Source: Pseudomonadota bacterium
GTDB taxonomy: Bacteria; Desulfobacterota; WTBG01; JAGOGO01
Reading direction: 5' to 3'
Assembly (NCBI GenBank): GCA_021160085.1
Contig: JAGHDE010000155.1
Span: 1 to 5,447, forward strand
DNA: 5,447 bases
In this document: piece after piece, positions 1-5,447 of the stretch
Position numbering within the stretch: position 1 is the stretch's first letter
Layout of the letters: every line of letters starts with the position of its first letter
Translations under genes and position numbers: made by a program
The notes under the pieces: model-generated
The model's input: the letters and a program-made list of their open reading frames with translations, nothing else
What the model was told of the DNA's origin: nothing
Databases searched by the model: none

Positions 1-269
1 CTCAGTACCTGAGGAGCCCCTCTCACATGACAGGCAGTACCAGTACACACCGTTACCAGATGTTTACCCCTCGGTTTCAGGCTAAAAGCCTTGAAAAAAG
101 TGGCCATACTCAACACCTGACTTAAAGGTACATCGACCTTCTCGGCTACCCTTTCTAAAGGCTCGGGAGGTAAATAATTATATTCTGTCTGAATATCCTG
201 TAAGATTCCAATTAAAAAAGCCCGATCATTTCCATAACTGGCCAAAATCCTATTAACTTTTTCTAACAT
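1..269 (-). CDS. nuoE: NuoE-family thioredoxin-like [2Fe-2S] redox subunit (C-terminus off the left edge)
   Basis: Reading the minus strand from an ATG at 269 gives 89 uninterrupted codons that run off the left edge. The N-terminal part (about residues 1-60) looks like the helical region of the 24-kDa NADH dehydrogenase family, including a YNYLPPE stretch (30-36) and MATFFKAFSLKPRGKH (55-70). It is followed by the family's [2Fe-2S] signature VCTGTACHVRGA (74-85), in which C75 and C80 are the first two of four expected cluster ligands; the other two would lie beyond the edge. Known relatives are NuoE of complex I, HydC of electron-bifurcating hydrogenases and the small subunits of NAD-dependent formate dehydrogenases. 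These pass electrons to or from a NuoF-type flavoprotein. A TAGGAG site lies 8 bases before the ATG, and the gene follows the ferredoxin gene after 62 bases. The next gene leftwards would be expected to be NuoF-like, but this cannot be seen. The family is clear; the parent complex is not. Confidence 0.9.
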   Translation of the reverse strand, partial: MLEKVNRILASYGNDRAFLIGILQDIQTEYNYLPPEPLERVAEKVDVPLSQVLSMATFFKAFSLKPRGKHLVTVCTGTACHVRGAPQVL

Positions 270-331
270 TTTTACCGCTCCTATCTCTCATTATACATCA
301 ACATAAATACCGGTTATCTCTAAATTCCACT

Positions 332-838
332 TTAATCTATCAATCTCAATCTTTCGTACTTTCGCTTCTTGATGTCCAAAGAAATCTCATCAAAGGATCT
401 AAAAGTCAACGCACCGGTGTGACAGGCATCCACACATGCCGGCTCTTCCCCCTGGTTCAGTCGATCAATACACATATCACATTTGATCATCTTCTTTCCC
501 TGATACCGGTCAAGCCGGGGAACCCCAAAAGGACAAACTATTGTACACGTTTGACAGCCCACACATAAATCATTGTCTACAACTACCGGAACATCCATGC
601 TGATTCTCTTAATTGCCCCGGTAGGGCAGGCAATCACACAAGGAGCCCCCTCACAATGATGGCACTGAAGGGGAACGGCAAATCCGGCATATTCTTCTAT
701 CTGTATCCTGGATTCAGCAGTAGGATCATCAAGCGCCTCGATAATATTCTTCGCTTCCGTATGGGCAAACGCACAAAAAAACTGACATCTTTTGCAGCTA
801 ACACATTTTTCCACATCAATGAAGATCATTCCCTTCAT
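332..838 (-). CDS. CooF/HycB-type ferredoxin with four [4Fe-4S] clusters
   Basis: This 168-residue protein has 16 cysteines in four groups: C12-C15-C18-C22, C59-C62-C67-C71, C92-C95-C98-C102 and C120-C123-C135-C139. That is the layout of the electron-transfer subunits of the DMSO-reductase iron-sulfur family (DmsB, HycB, HydN, CooF), which carry four cubane clusters. There is no signal peptide or membrane segment, so it should act in the cytoplasm. Such proteins link CODH, formate dehydrogenase or hydrogenase to a partner redox enzyme. Its place directly after acsD and before a NuoE-like gene suggests that it feeds electrons into or out of the Wood-Ljungdahl pathway, but the partner is an inference. 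The first ATG is preferred over the one three codons later because an AAGGAG site sits 8 bases before it. That site overlaps the acsD stop codon, which suggests coupled translation. CooF and HydN cannot be told apart by eye here, so no gene symbol is given. Confidence 0.9.
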   Translation of the reverse strand: MKGMIFIDVEKCVSCKRCQFFCAFAHTEAKNIIEALDDPTAESRIQIEEYAGFAVPLQCHHCEGAPCVIACPTGAIKRISMDVPVVVDNDLCVGCQTCTIVCPFGVPRLDRYQGKKMIKCDMCIDRLNQGEEPACVDACHTGALTFRSFDEISLDIKKRKYERLRLID

Positions 839-846
839 TACGTTGT

Positions 847-852
847 CTCCTT
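847..852 (-). promoter_or_regulatory. Ribosome binding site of the ferredoxin gene, overlapping the acsD stop
   Basis: On the minus strand AAGGAG lies 8 bases before the ferredoxin ATG and shares bases with the TAA that ends acsD (851-853). Ribosomes finishing acsD would therefore stop on top of this site. This supports the first ATG as the start and suggests translational coupling of the two genes. Confidence 0.75.
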
Positions 853-1798
853 ATTGCTCCATTAATTCTCCAATCATTTCCCGAACCAGGTCTACTGCCT
901 CTGGGTGTCTCATAATCATGACATCCCCTCCTGCCAGGATGTGAACCCAGGCAGTAATGGCTTCAATCAAAATTCCTCTCTTTTTCGCATTCCCCATTTT
1001 CGGATCTTCGGCTTCGGTTATACTTGCCTCTTTAATTTTCCAGGCATCTGGAGCTATATTGCAGATCATAGGCAACTGAAGTTTTTCATCTTGCTGGGTA
1101 AGGGCGGCCATTCGAATTCTCTCCATTACGGAATAGCTATATTCTATCCCATATCCCAGGGCACCAATTGTCGGGTCTATCAGCGTTTTTTCTTCGGTAA
1201 CTCCTAAATCACCTAACAAAATATTTAATTGTTTCGCCAGATTTATATCAATGGAAGTGGAAGCGATTACTGTCTGCTGGTACCCGATGGCAGGAGCACC
1301 AATTTTTTTGTAGTTTCCTTCCACTACTGGCCCAATAATCAGGTTCTTTCCCTCACAGGCTTCAGCCACCATTCTTAAAACTTCCTCATCTTTTTCCACA
1401 TTAGCGCAACCCCAGACAATCAAAGGAACATCAATAGCATCAGCCACCTTTTTAACCATTTCGGTCGCCTCTTCAGCGCCACGATTCATCCCATTTGGAT
1501 TGGTACTAATAAGGCTTAGGGCAATTATTTCCGCTTTGTATTCCTCGATGGATTTTTTCGCCCAGGCAACTGGATCATCAAGCACATCCTGATAAGGTTC
1601 AATTAATGCTTCTGGCCACTCTTCTGGTGAAGAATCCAGAACTTCCAGGGCAATCTTAGGAGGATTGGGCATCTCTCCTTCAAACAGATAGAAAGGATAG
1701 GCTGATTCTCCACTTATTTTAACTGCCTTATCCCCTTTACCCAAGATTGTCTCTTTTATTTCTCCGGTATAAGCTATTTTAGAAATTTCAAAAGCCAT
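851..1798 (-). CDS. acsD: Corrinoid iron-sulfur protein small subunit (CODH/ACS delta subunit)
   Basis: The 315-residue product matches the AcsD/CdhD family, whose Moorella member is about 323 residues. AcsD folds as a TIM barrel and pairs with AcsC, which carries the [4Fe-4S] cluster. Together they hold the cobamide that takes the methyl group from methyl-THF and gives it to acetyl-CoA synthase. Family-typical stretches are YPFYLFEGEMPNPP (34-47), VPLIVWGCANVEKDEEVL (124-141), DINLAKQLNIL (184-194), a glycine-rich block at 208-229 that starts DPTIGALGYGIEY and ends MERIR, and MRHPEAV near the end (296-302). There is no signal peptide or cysteine cluster, as expected for this subunit. The ATG has a strong AGGAGG site 9 bases upstream. 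In most acetogens acsD sits next to acsC; here its neighbours are a small unknown gene upstream and a ferredoxin downstream, so acsC must lie elsewhere. The sequence looks intact. Confidence 0.95.
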   Translation of the reverse strand: MAFEISKIAYTGEIKETILGKGDKAVKISGESAYPFYLFEGEMPNPPKIALEVLDSSPEEWPEALIEPYQDVLDDPVAWAKKSIEEYKAEIIALSLISTNPNGMNRGAEEATEMVKKVADAIDVPLIVWGCANVEKDEEVLRMVAEACEGKNLIIGPVVEGNYKKIGAPAIGYQQTVIASTSIDINLAKQLNILLGDLGVTEEKTLIDPTIGALGYGIEYSYSVMERIRMAALTQQDEKLQLPMICNIAPDAWKIKEASITEAEDPKMGNAKKRGILIEAITAWVHILAGGDVMIMRHPEAVDLVREMIGELMEQ

Positions 1799-1807
1799 TA
1801 TTTTTTT

Positions 1808-1813
1808 CCTCCT
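1808..1813 (-). promoter_or_regulatory. Strong ribosome binding site of acsD
   Basis: A perfect AGGAGG on the minus strand lies 9 bases before the acsD ATG in an A-rich leader. It fixes the start codon and suggests efficient translation of this subunit. Confidence 0.8.
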
Positions 1814-1850
1814 AATTTTTTGTTTTCTCTAAACGATTGGCGTTAGAATT

Positions 1851-2069
1851 TTAAGCTGGCTTTTTCCTCTTTTCGCTACCATACCAATCCTTGCTATACC
1901 AGTACCTCTCCCCAGTTTCTATATACTTTAACATTTCTTTTCTGTTTGTCATCTTCTCCCGCCATTTTCCCATTTTCACATCTTCCGGCTTCCCTTCCTC
2001 AAAAGTAGCTCCTAAAACTTTTACCTTTCCCCGCCCAAAAGCCTCTTTCTCTTCTGTTTTGTATTCCAT
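1851..2069 (-). CDS. Small charged protein of unknown function between folD and acsD
   Basis: I do not recognise this 72-residue product. Three things support a real gene: it has a GAGGAG site 8 bases before its ATG, it lies on the operon strand, and it fits neatly between folD (32 bases upstream) and acsD (52 bases downstream). By count the protein has 14 lysines, 5 arginines, 12 glutamates and 2 aspartates. It has no cysteine or histidine, so it should not hold an iron-sulfur cluster or a typical metal site. The N-terminal half has a short VKVLGATFEEG stretch (16-26), and the C-terminal half is rich in aromatics (W36, Y49, Y56, W57, Y58, W62, Y63). It ends in a basic tail, EKRKKPA. There is no signal peptide or membrane segment, so it is probably cytosolic. 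The region is AT-richer than its neighbours. It could be an accessory or regulatory protein for the folate or corrinoid branch, but that rests only on position. Confidence 0.75.
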   Translation of the reverse strand: MEYKTEEKEAFGRGKVKVLGATFEEGKPEDVKMGKWREKMTNRKEMLKYIETGERYWYSKDWYGSEKRKKPA

Positions 2070-2077
2070 TTTCTTTT

Positions 2078-2083
2078 CTCCTC
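2078..2083 (-). promoter_or_regulatory. Ribosome binding site of the 72-residue gene
   Basis: GAGGAG on the minus strand lies 8 bases before the ATG at 2069, in the short gap after folD. It is the main sequence sign that the small reading frame is translated. Confidence 0.7.
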
Positions 2084-2101
2084 TATTTATCTTCGGTTAA
2101 A

Positions 2102-2983
2102 CTATTCCCCTGCATTCTTGGCTGCCTTAACTGTATTCATCATCAGCATGGTAATAGTCATTGGACCAACACCTCCGGGAACCGGGGTAATAGCACCGGC
2201 TTTTTCTTTTACCGCTTCAAAATCGACATCACCACATAGTTTTGCCTTGCCCGATTCGGTCTTACCGATCCGGTTAACACCAACATCGATGACCACTGCT
2301 CCCTCTTTTACCATGTCAGCGGTTACTGCCTTGGGTTTGCCAGCAGCAACAATTAAAATATCAGCCCTTCGAGTATGTTCTTCCATATTCTTTGTCCTGG
2401 TATGACAGACGGTAACCGTGGCATTAGCGCCTTCTTGTTTTTGAATAAGGATATTAGCTATCGGTTTACCCACGATGTTACTGCGTCCAACCACTACGAC
2501 CTCAGCCCCTTCGGTTTTAACTCCCGTCCGGATCAGCATCTGCTGTATGCCCGCGGGGGTACAGGGAAGATAATCGGCTTCCCCGATCATTAGCTTTCCT
2601 ATATTTACCGGATGAAATCCGTCAACATCTTTTTTGGGGTCGATGGCGTAAAGAATCTTACTTTCGTTAATATGTTTGGGGAGCGGGAGTTGAACTAAAA
2701 TCCCGTGGATACTCGGATCATTGTTGTATTTATCAATTAATTCCAAAAGGTTCTCTTCGGATATGTCTTCCGGCTGATTATCCTGAATCGAGTAGAACCC
2801 TAAATTTTTTGAAGTCTTCTGTTTTGCAGTTACATAACTAATTGACGCGGGATTTTCTCCTACCAGGATAGTAACAAGACCCGGCGTTATACCATATTTT
2901 TCTTTCAAGTTTTCTACTTCTTTTTTGAGTTCTTCCCGTATTTCCTTAGCTATCTCAGTTCCGCTGATAATTTTTGCTGCCAT
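2102..2983 (-). CDS. folD: Methylene-THF dehydrogenase / methenyl-THF cyclohydrolase
   Basis: FolD interconverts 10-formyl-, 5,10-methenyl- and 5,10-methylene-THF in the cytoplasm. The 293-residue length is normal for the bifunctional enzyme. Visible landmarks are the substrate and catalytic helix SYVTAKQK with Y50 and K54 (same numbering as E. coli), ILVQLPLP with Q98 (95-102), DVDGFHP with D121 (119-125), the nucleotide-binding loop GRSNIVGKP (166-174), and the C-terminal PVPGGVGPMT (268-277). All residues needed for the cyclohydrolase step appear to be present. This matters because no fchA cyclohydrolase lies between fhs and folD, as it does in some clostridial clusters, so FolD probably does both steps. 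Preference for NAD or NADP cannot be judged by eye. The ATG starts 15 bases after the cooC stop with only a modest AAGG site 7 bases upstream, so translation may depend partly on ribosomes leaving cooC. Confidence 0.97.
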   Translation of the reverse strand: MAAKIISGTEIAKEIREELKKEVENLKEKYGITPGLVTILVGENPASISYVTAKQKTSKNLGFYSIQDNQPEDISEENLLELIDKYNNDPSIHGILVQLPLPKHINESKILYAIDPKKDVDGFHPVNIGKLMIGEADYLPCTPAGIQQMLIRTGVKTEGAEVVVVGRSNIVGKPIANILIQKQEGANATVTVCHTRTKNMEEHTRRADILIVAAGKPKAVTADMVKEGAVVIDVGVNRIGKTESGKAKLCGDVDFEAVKEKAGAITPVPGGVGPMTITMLMMNTVKAAKNAGE

Positions 2984-2998
2984 GACTAACCCTTTCTT

Positions 2999-3742
2999 TT
3001 ATAGTGTTTTATCCAAAATCTTTCCTAACTCCCTGACTGAGGGTGAAGATTCTGGTAAATTATAGGTAGGTTTTCCTTCCAAATCTGATTGAAAGATGTT
3101 TTCGTCAAAGGGGACAAAACCGGCAATCTCAATTTCAAGTCGATCGGCCTCTTTCTTAAGGCTTGGATTGATGCCGTCTTTAACTTGGCTCAGCAAAACT
3201 TCCGATCTTGAGATAGAAAGGTTCAACTTCTTAATGAGGTCCAGAATTCGACGGGCCGCCTGAAGACCCCGGATGCTGGAATCTGAGATAACAAAAAGAA
3301 GGTCGATATCATGGGTCGTCAGTCTACTGAAATGTTCCATCCCGGCTTCATTATCAATTATTACATAGTTATAATTTTGGGTAAGCACATCAATACACTT
3401 GCTGGCTAATGCATTGGCCACACAATAGCAACCCTGTCCTTCGGGTAATCCCATCACCAATAGATCATAGTGTTCAGTTTCCACCAGGGCTTCTTCGGCT
3501 TTCATCTCGAACCAGATGTTTTTTGTTATTCCCGGAGGCACATCGGTGCGTAATTTCTCCCGCACTCCCCCAATAGTTTGCTCGTATTTGACCCCCAGAA
3601 CCTCATTAAGATTGGCATTGGCATCCGCATCTACCGCAAGAATAGGTCCCTTTCCCTTTCGGAGCAGATAGCCGAGGATCAATCCAGATATTATTGTCTT
3701 TCCGGTTCCTCCTTTTCCGGAAACAGCGATTCTAAATCCCAA
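2999..3742 (-). CDS. cooC: CooC/AcsF-type nickel-insertion ATPase for CODH/ACS
   Basis: This 247-residue MinD/SIMIBI-class P-loop ATPase has a deviant Walker A motif, SGKGGTGKT (8-16), with both the signature K10 and the P-loop K15. It also has an LAVDADANANL stretch (35-45) typical of CooC, a CxC pair in GCYC (C105, C107) and a Walker B-like YVIIDNEAGMEH (126-137). In CooC proteins the CxC pair binds nickel or zinc at the dimer interface, and ATP hydrolysis drives nickel loading of CODH; the relative AcsF does the same for acetyl-CoA synthase. Which of the two targets applies here cannot be told from the sequence. The start is a TTG preceded by a GGAGGG-type site, and the protein then begins directly with the conserved first beta strand. 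The gene lies 78 bases after fhs and 15 before folD. Finding it among folate and corrinoid genes indicates a CODH/ACS in the same genome, although acsA and acsB are outside this window. Confidence 0.93.
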   Translation of the reverse strand: MGFRIAVSGKGGTGKTIISGLILGYLLRKGKGPILAVDADANANLNEVLGVKYEQTIGGVREKLRTDVPPGITKNIWFEMKAEEALVETEHYDLLVMGLPEGQGCYCVANALASKCIDVLTQNYNYVIIDNEAGMEHFSRLTTHDIDLLFVISDSSIRGLQAARRILDLIKKLNLSISRSEVLLSQVKDGINPSLKKEADRLEIEIAGFVPFDENIFQSDLEGKPTYNLPESSPSVRELGKILDKTL

Positions 3743-3746
3743 AACA

Positions 3747-3756
3747 CCCTCCCTCT
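3747..3756 (-). promoter_or_regulatory. Purine-rich ribosome binding region before the TTG start of cooC
   Basis: On the minus strand AGAGGGAGGG lies just upstream of TTG at 3742. Depending on the register, the pairing core is 4 to 8 bases from the start. No ATG or GTG fits better, because the conserved first strand of the ATPase begins immediately after this TTG. Confidence 0.6.
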
Positions 3757-3820
3757 ATTTAAACAATTCAATGCATCAAAATCCAGTAACAAAAGTTTTG
3801 CTCTCAGCATTTTCCATTAC

Positions 3821-5447
3821 TTAAAATAGACCGGTCACCTTTCCAGTATCAACATCCACATCAACCCTTCTTAAGGCTGGGTCAGAGGAGGTTCCTGGCA
3901 TTAGACTGATGGTTCCAGCGCAGGGGCACAGGAATTTTGCACCTGAATAGATCAACACATCTTGTATCGGCAAGACCCATCCTTTTGGAACCCCTTTTAC
4001 TGCCGGATCATGGGTCAAACTTAGATGGGTTTTTACCATCATGGTGGCAAAATCATCGTACTTGGAATCGCCTTCCAGCATTTTTGCCTTTTTCTCGGCA
4101 TCCGGTAACCATGAAACTCCATCCGCACCGTAAACTTCCTTTGCAATTAACTCAACGCGGTCGCGCAGTTTAGTTTCCAATGGATACAGAAATTTGAACT
4201 CAGTCTCATCTTTACAGGCATCAATGACAGCATCAGCAAGCTCTAAGGCACCATCTCCGCCCTTGGCCCAATGCTCAGACTTGGCACAGCGTGCTCCCGC
4301 AGCTTCTGCCGCTTTTCTGACCATATCTACTTCAGCATCGGTATCGGTATGGAAGCAGTTGATACAGACCACCGGATTCATTCCTGACTTGCGGATAGTA
4401 TTGATATGATGTACCATATTTTCCAAACCTTTTTCCAGCAAGCCAAGATTTTCATTTTTGTATTCATCCGGGAGCGCCAGACCGGCCACAACCTTTGGTC
4501 CGCCACCGTGCATTTTGAGAGCGCGGATGGTGGACGTCAAAACGGACACATGGGGTTTCAGGCCACTGTACCGGCATTTTACATTCCAGAACTTTTCAAA
4601 ACCTATATCGGCCGCGAAGCCGCTCTCGGTGACGTGGTAATCGAACATTTTGAGACCAATACGGTCAGCAATGATCGAAGACTGGCCTACCGCGATATTT
4701 GCAAAAGGCCCGGCATGTACCATGCAGGGTTGATGCTCGACCGTGCTCATCAAAGTCGGGTTAATAGTATTGCGCATCCATGCGGTCATGGCGCCCCCGA
4801 CTTCCAGATCACCAGTAGTCACTGCCTTCCCACTCTTGTCAAAGGCTACGGTTATATTGCCCAGACGCTCCCTAAGGTCGGCCAGATCCCTCACAATAGA
4901 AAGAATTGCCATACATTCGGAACCCACCGCAATACCAAATTTGGATTGCATGGTAAATCCGTCAAAACGTCCGCCGATACCTATGATTATATTTCTGAGA
5001 CTCTGAGCACAAAAATCAATAACCCATCCCATTTCCACCCGGGTGGGGTCAATATTGAAACGGCGCATTTTTGTAAGTCTGTCAAGTTGCTCGTCATTGT
5101 AGTTACGTTCATGTTGCATCCTGGCGGTAAGGGCTACCATGGCCAGGTTATGGGCATTCATAATATCATTGATATCGCCGGTGAGACCTAAAGAAAACTC
5201 GGTCATTGGGATGAGAAGAGCATTACCGCCACCCGCAGCACTCCCTTTGATGTTCATGGTCGGACCGCCGGATGGCTGCCTGAGACATCCCCCCACATTT
5301 ACACCCCGTTTGCCCATACCTTCCATTAGGCCAACCGAAGTCGTGCTCTTCCCCTCACCAAGAGGAGTCGGCGTGATAGCCGTAACCTCAATGTATTTTC
5401 CATCGGGTTTGTCCTTAAGGCGATTAATTATCTTTAAAAAATCAAGC
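3821..5447 (-). CDS. fhs: Formate-tetrahydrofolate ligase (N-terminus off the right edge)
   Basis: Fhs joins formate to THF with ATP, the first folate step of the methyl branch. The reading frame has no start in the window. It continues 40 codons upstream of the first in-frame ATG (5326), and those codons hold conserved family sequence: [10 protein letters not shown], then the ATP-binding [16 protein letters not shown] (visible residues 25-40). That internal ATG is therefore not the start. Visible length is 541 residues, and about 41-45 N-terminal residues are missing by comparison with the 559-residue Moorella enzyme. Other landmarks are CLRQPSGGP (54-62), IKGSAAGGG (66-74), [38 protein letters not shown] and the terminal VTGLF. 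It is longer than the Moorella protein: there is an insert near visible residues 110-128 (around [20 protein letters not shown]) and another after [10 protein letters not shown]. The arginine of the CLR motif is kept, but the following glutamate of the Moorella form is glutamine. G+C is slightly higher than in the downstream genes by spot counts. Confidence 0.97.
   Translation of the reverse strand, partial: LDFLKIINRLKDKPDGKYIEVTAITPTPLGEGKSTTSVGLMEGMGKRGVNVGGCLRQPSGGPTMNIKGSAAGGGNALLIPMTEFSLGLTGDINDIMNAHNLAMVALTARMQHERNYNDEQLDRLTKMRRFNIDPTRVEMGWVIDFCAQSLRNIIIGIGGRFDGFTMQSKFGIAVGSECMAILSIVRDLADLRERLGNITVAFDKSGKAVTTGDLEVGGAMTAWMRNTINPTLMSTVEHQPCMVHAGPFANIAVGQSSIIADRIGLKMFDYHVTESGFAADIGFEKFWNVKCRYSGLKPHVSVLTSTIRALKMHGGGPKVVAGLALPDEYKNENLGLLEKGLENMVHHINTIRKSGMNPVVCINCFHTDTDAEVDMVRKAAEAAGARCAKSEHWAKGGDGALELADAVIDACKDETEFKFLYPLETKLRDRVELIAKEVYGADGVSWLPDAEKKAKMLEGDSKYDDFATMMVKTHLSLTHDPAVKGVPKGWVLPIQDVLIYSGAKFLCPCAGTISLMPGTSSDPALRRVDVDVDTGKVTGLF

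Noticed and set aside
270..331. Possible promoter or terminator between the ferredoxin and the NuoE-like gene
   Set aside because: The 62-base gap is AT-rich, but I see neither a convincing -35/-10 pair nor a stem-loop with a T tract. It holds a ribosome site for the downstream gene.
905..1207. Plus-strand open frame of 100 codons opposite acsD
   Set aside because: It is antisense to a conserved gene and has no family-like sequence.
1801..1826. T-rich runs before acsD on the plus strand
   Set aside because: On the transcribed (minus) strand these are A runs in the acsD leader, so they cannot act as a terminator U tract. On the plus strand no G+C-rich stem precedes them.
3743..3820. Possible terminator in the fhs-cooC gap (CAAAA/TTTTG arms and a small TGCT/AGCA hairpin)
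   Set aside because: The arms are only 4-5 bases, one loop is a single base, and no G+C-rich stem followed by a T tract is present on the transcribed strand. The gap looks like read-through space in the operon.
4406..5191. Open frame of 261 codons on the plus strand opposite fhs
   Set aside because: It lies wholly antisense to the strongly conserved fhs gene, shows no recognisable domain and sits in the G+C-richer part of the window, where long antisense frames arise by chance. It is a shadow of fhs.
5324..5326. ATG as a possible start of fhs
   Set aside because: The frame stays open upstream to the window edge and encodes the conserved ATP-binding loop GEGKSTT. Starting here would remove it, so the true start lies outside the window.

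Overview
The window is a stretch of a Wood-Ljungdahl (reductive acetyl-CoA) operon. All seven real genes lie on the minus strand, so transcription runs from the right edge to the left edge. In transcription order they are: fhs (formate-tetrahydrofolate ligase, N-terminus cut off at the right edge), cooC (nickel-inserting ATPase for CODH/ACS), folD (methylene-THF dehydrogenase/methenyl-THF cyclohydrolase), a 72-residue protein I do not recognise, acsD/cdhD (small subunit of the corrinoid iron-sulfur protein), a four-cluster CooF/HycB-type ferredoxin, and a NuoE-type [2Fe-2S] subunit whose C-terminus is cut off at the left edge.

Gaps between genes are only 12 to 78 bases, and I found no convincing terminator or promoter inside the window. 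This fits one polycistronic unit that starts and ends outside it. Most genes have good Shine-Dalgarno sites; cooC appears to start with TTG, and the ferredoxin's ribosome site overlaps the acsD stop codon.

The genes fit together as follows. Fhs activates formate onto tetrahydrofolate. FolD carries the one-carbon unit through methenyl- to methylene-THF. AcsD belongs to the corrinoid protein that hands the methyl group to acetyl-CoA synthase. CooC matures the nickel enzymes of the carbonyl branch. The ferredoxin and the NuoE-like subunit probably supply or remove electrons, for instance in a formate dehydrogenase, hydrogenase or NADH-linked complex. No separate cyclohydrolase (fchA), metF/metV, acsC, acsE, acsA or acsB is present here, so these must lie elsewhere.

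The gene content points to a strictly anaerobic bacterium that is an acetogen, a syntrophic acetate oxidiser or an autotroph using this pathway. G+C is in the low to mid 40s by spot counts, somewhat higher in fhs. The Fhs is of a longer type with insertions relative to the Moorella enzyme, while AcsD resembles the Moorella protein. I cannot fix the phylum from this sequence. Nothing looks like a mobile element, CRISPR array or RNA gene. The most plausible new element is the small charged protein between folD and acsD, together with the unusual placing of acsD next to a redox module rather than next to acsC.
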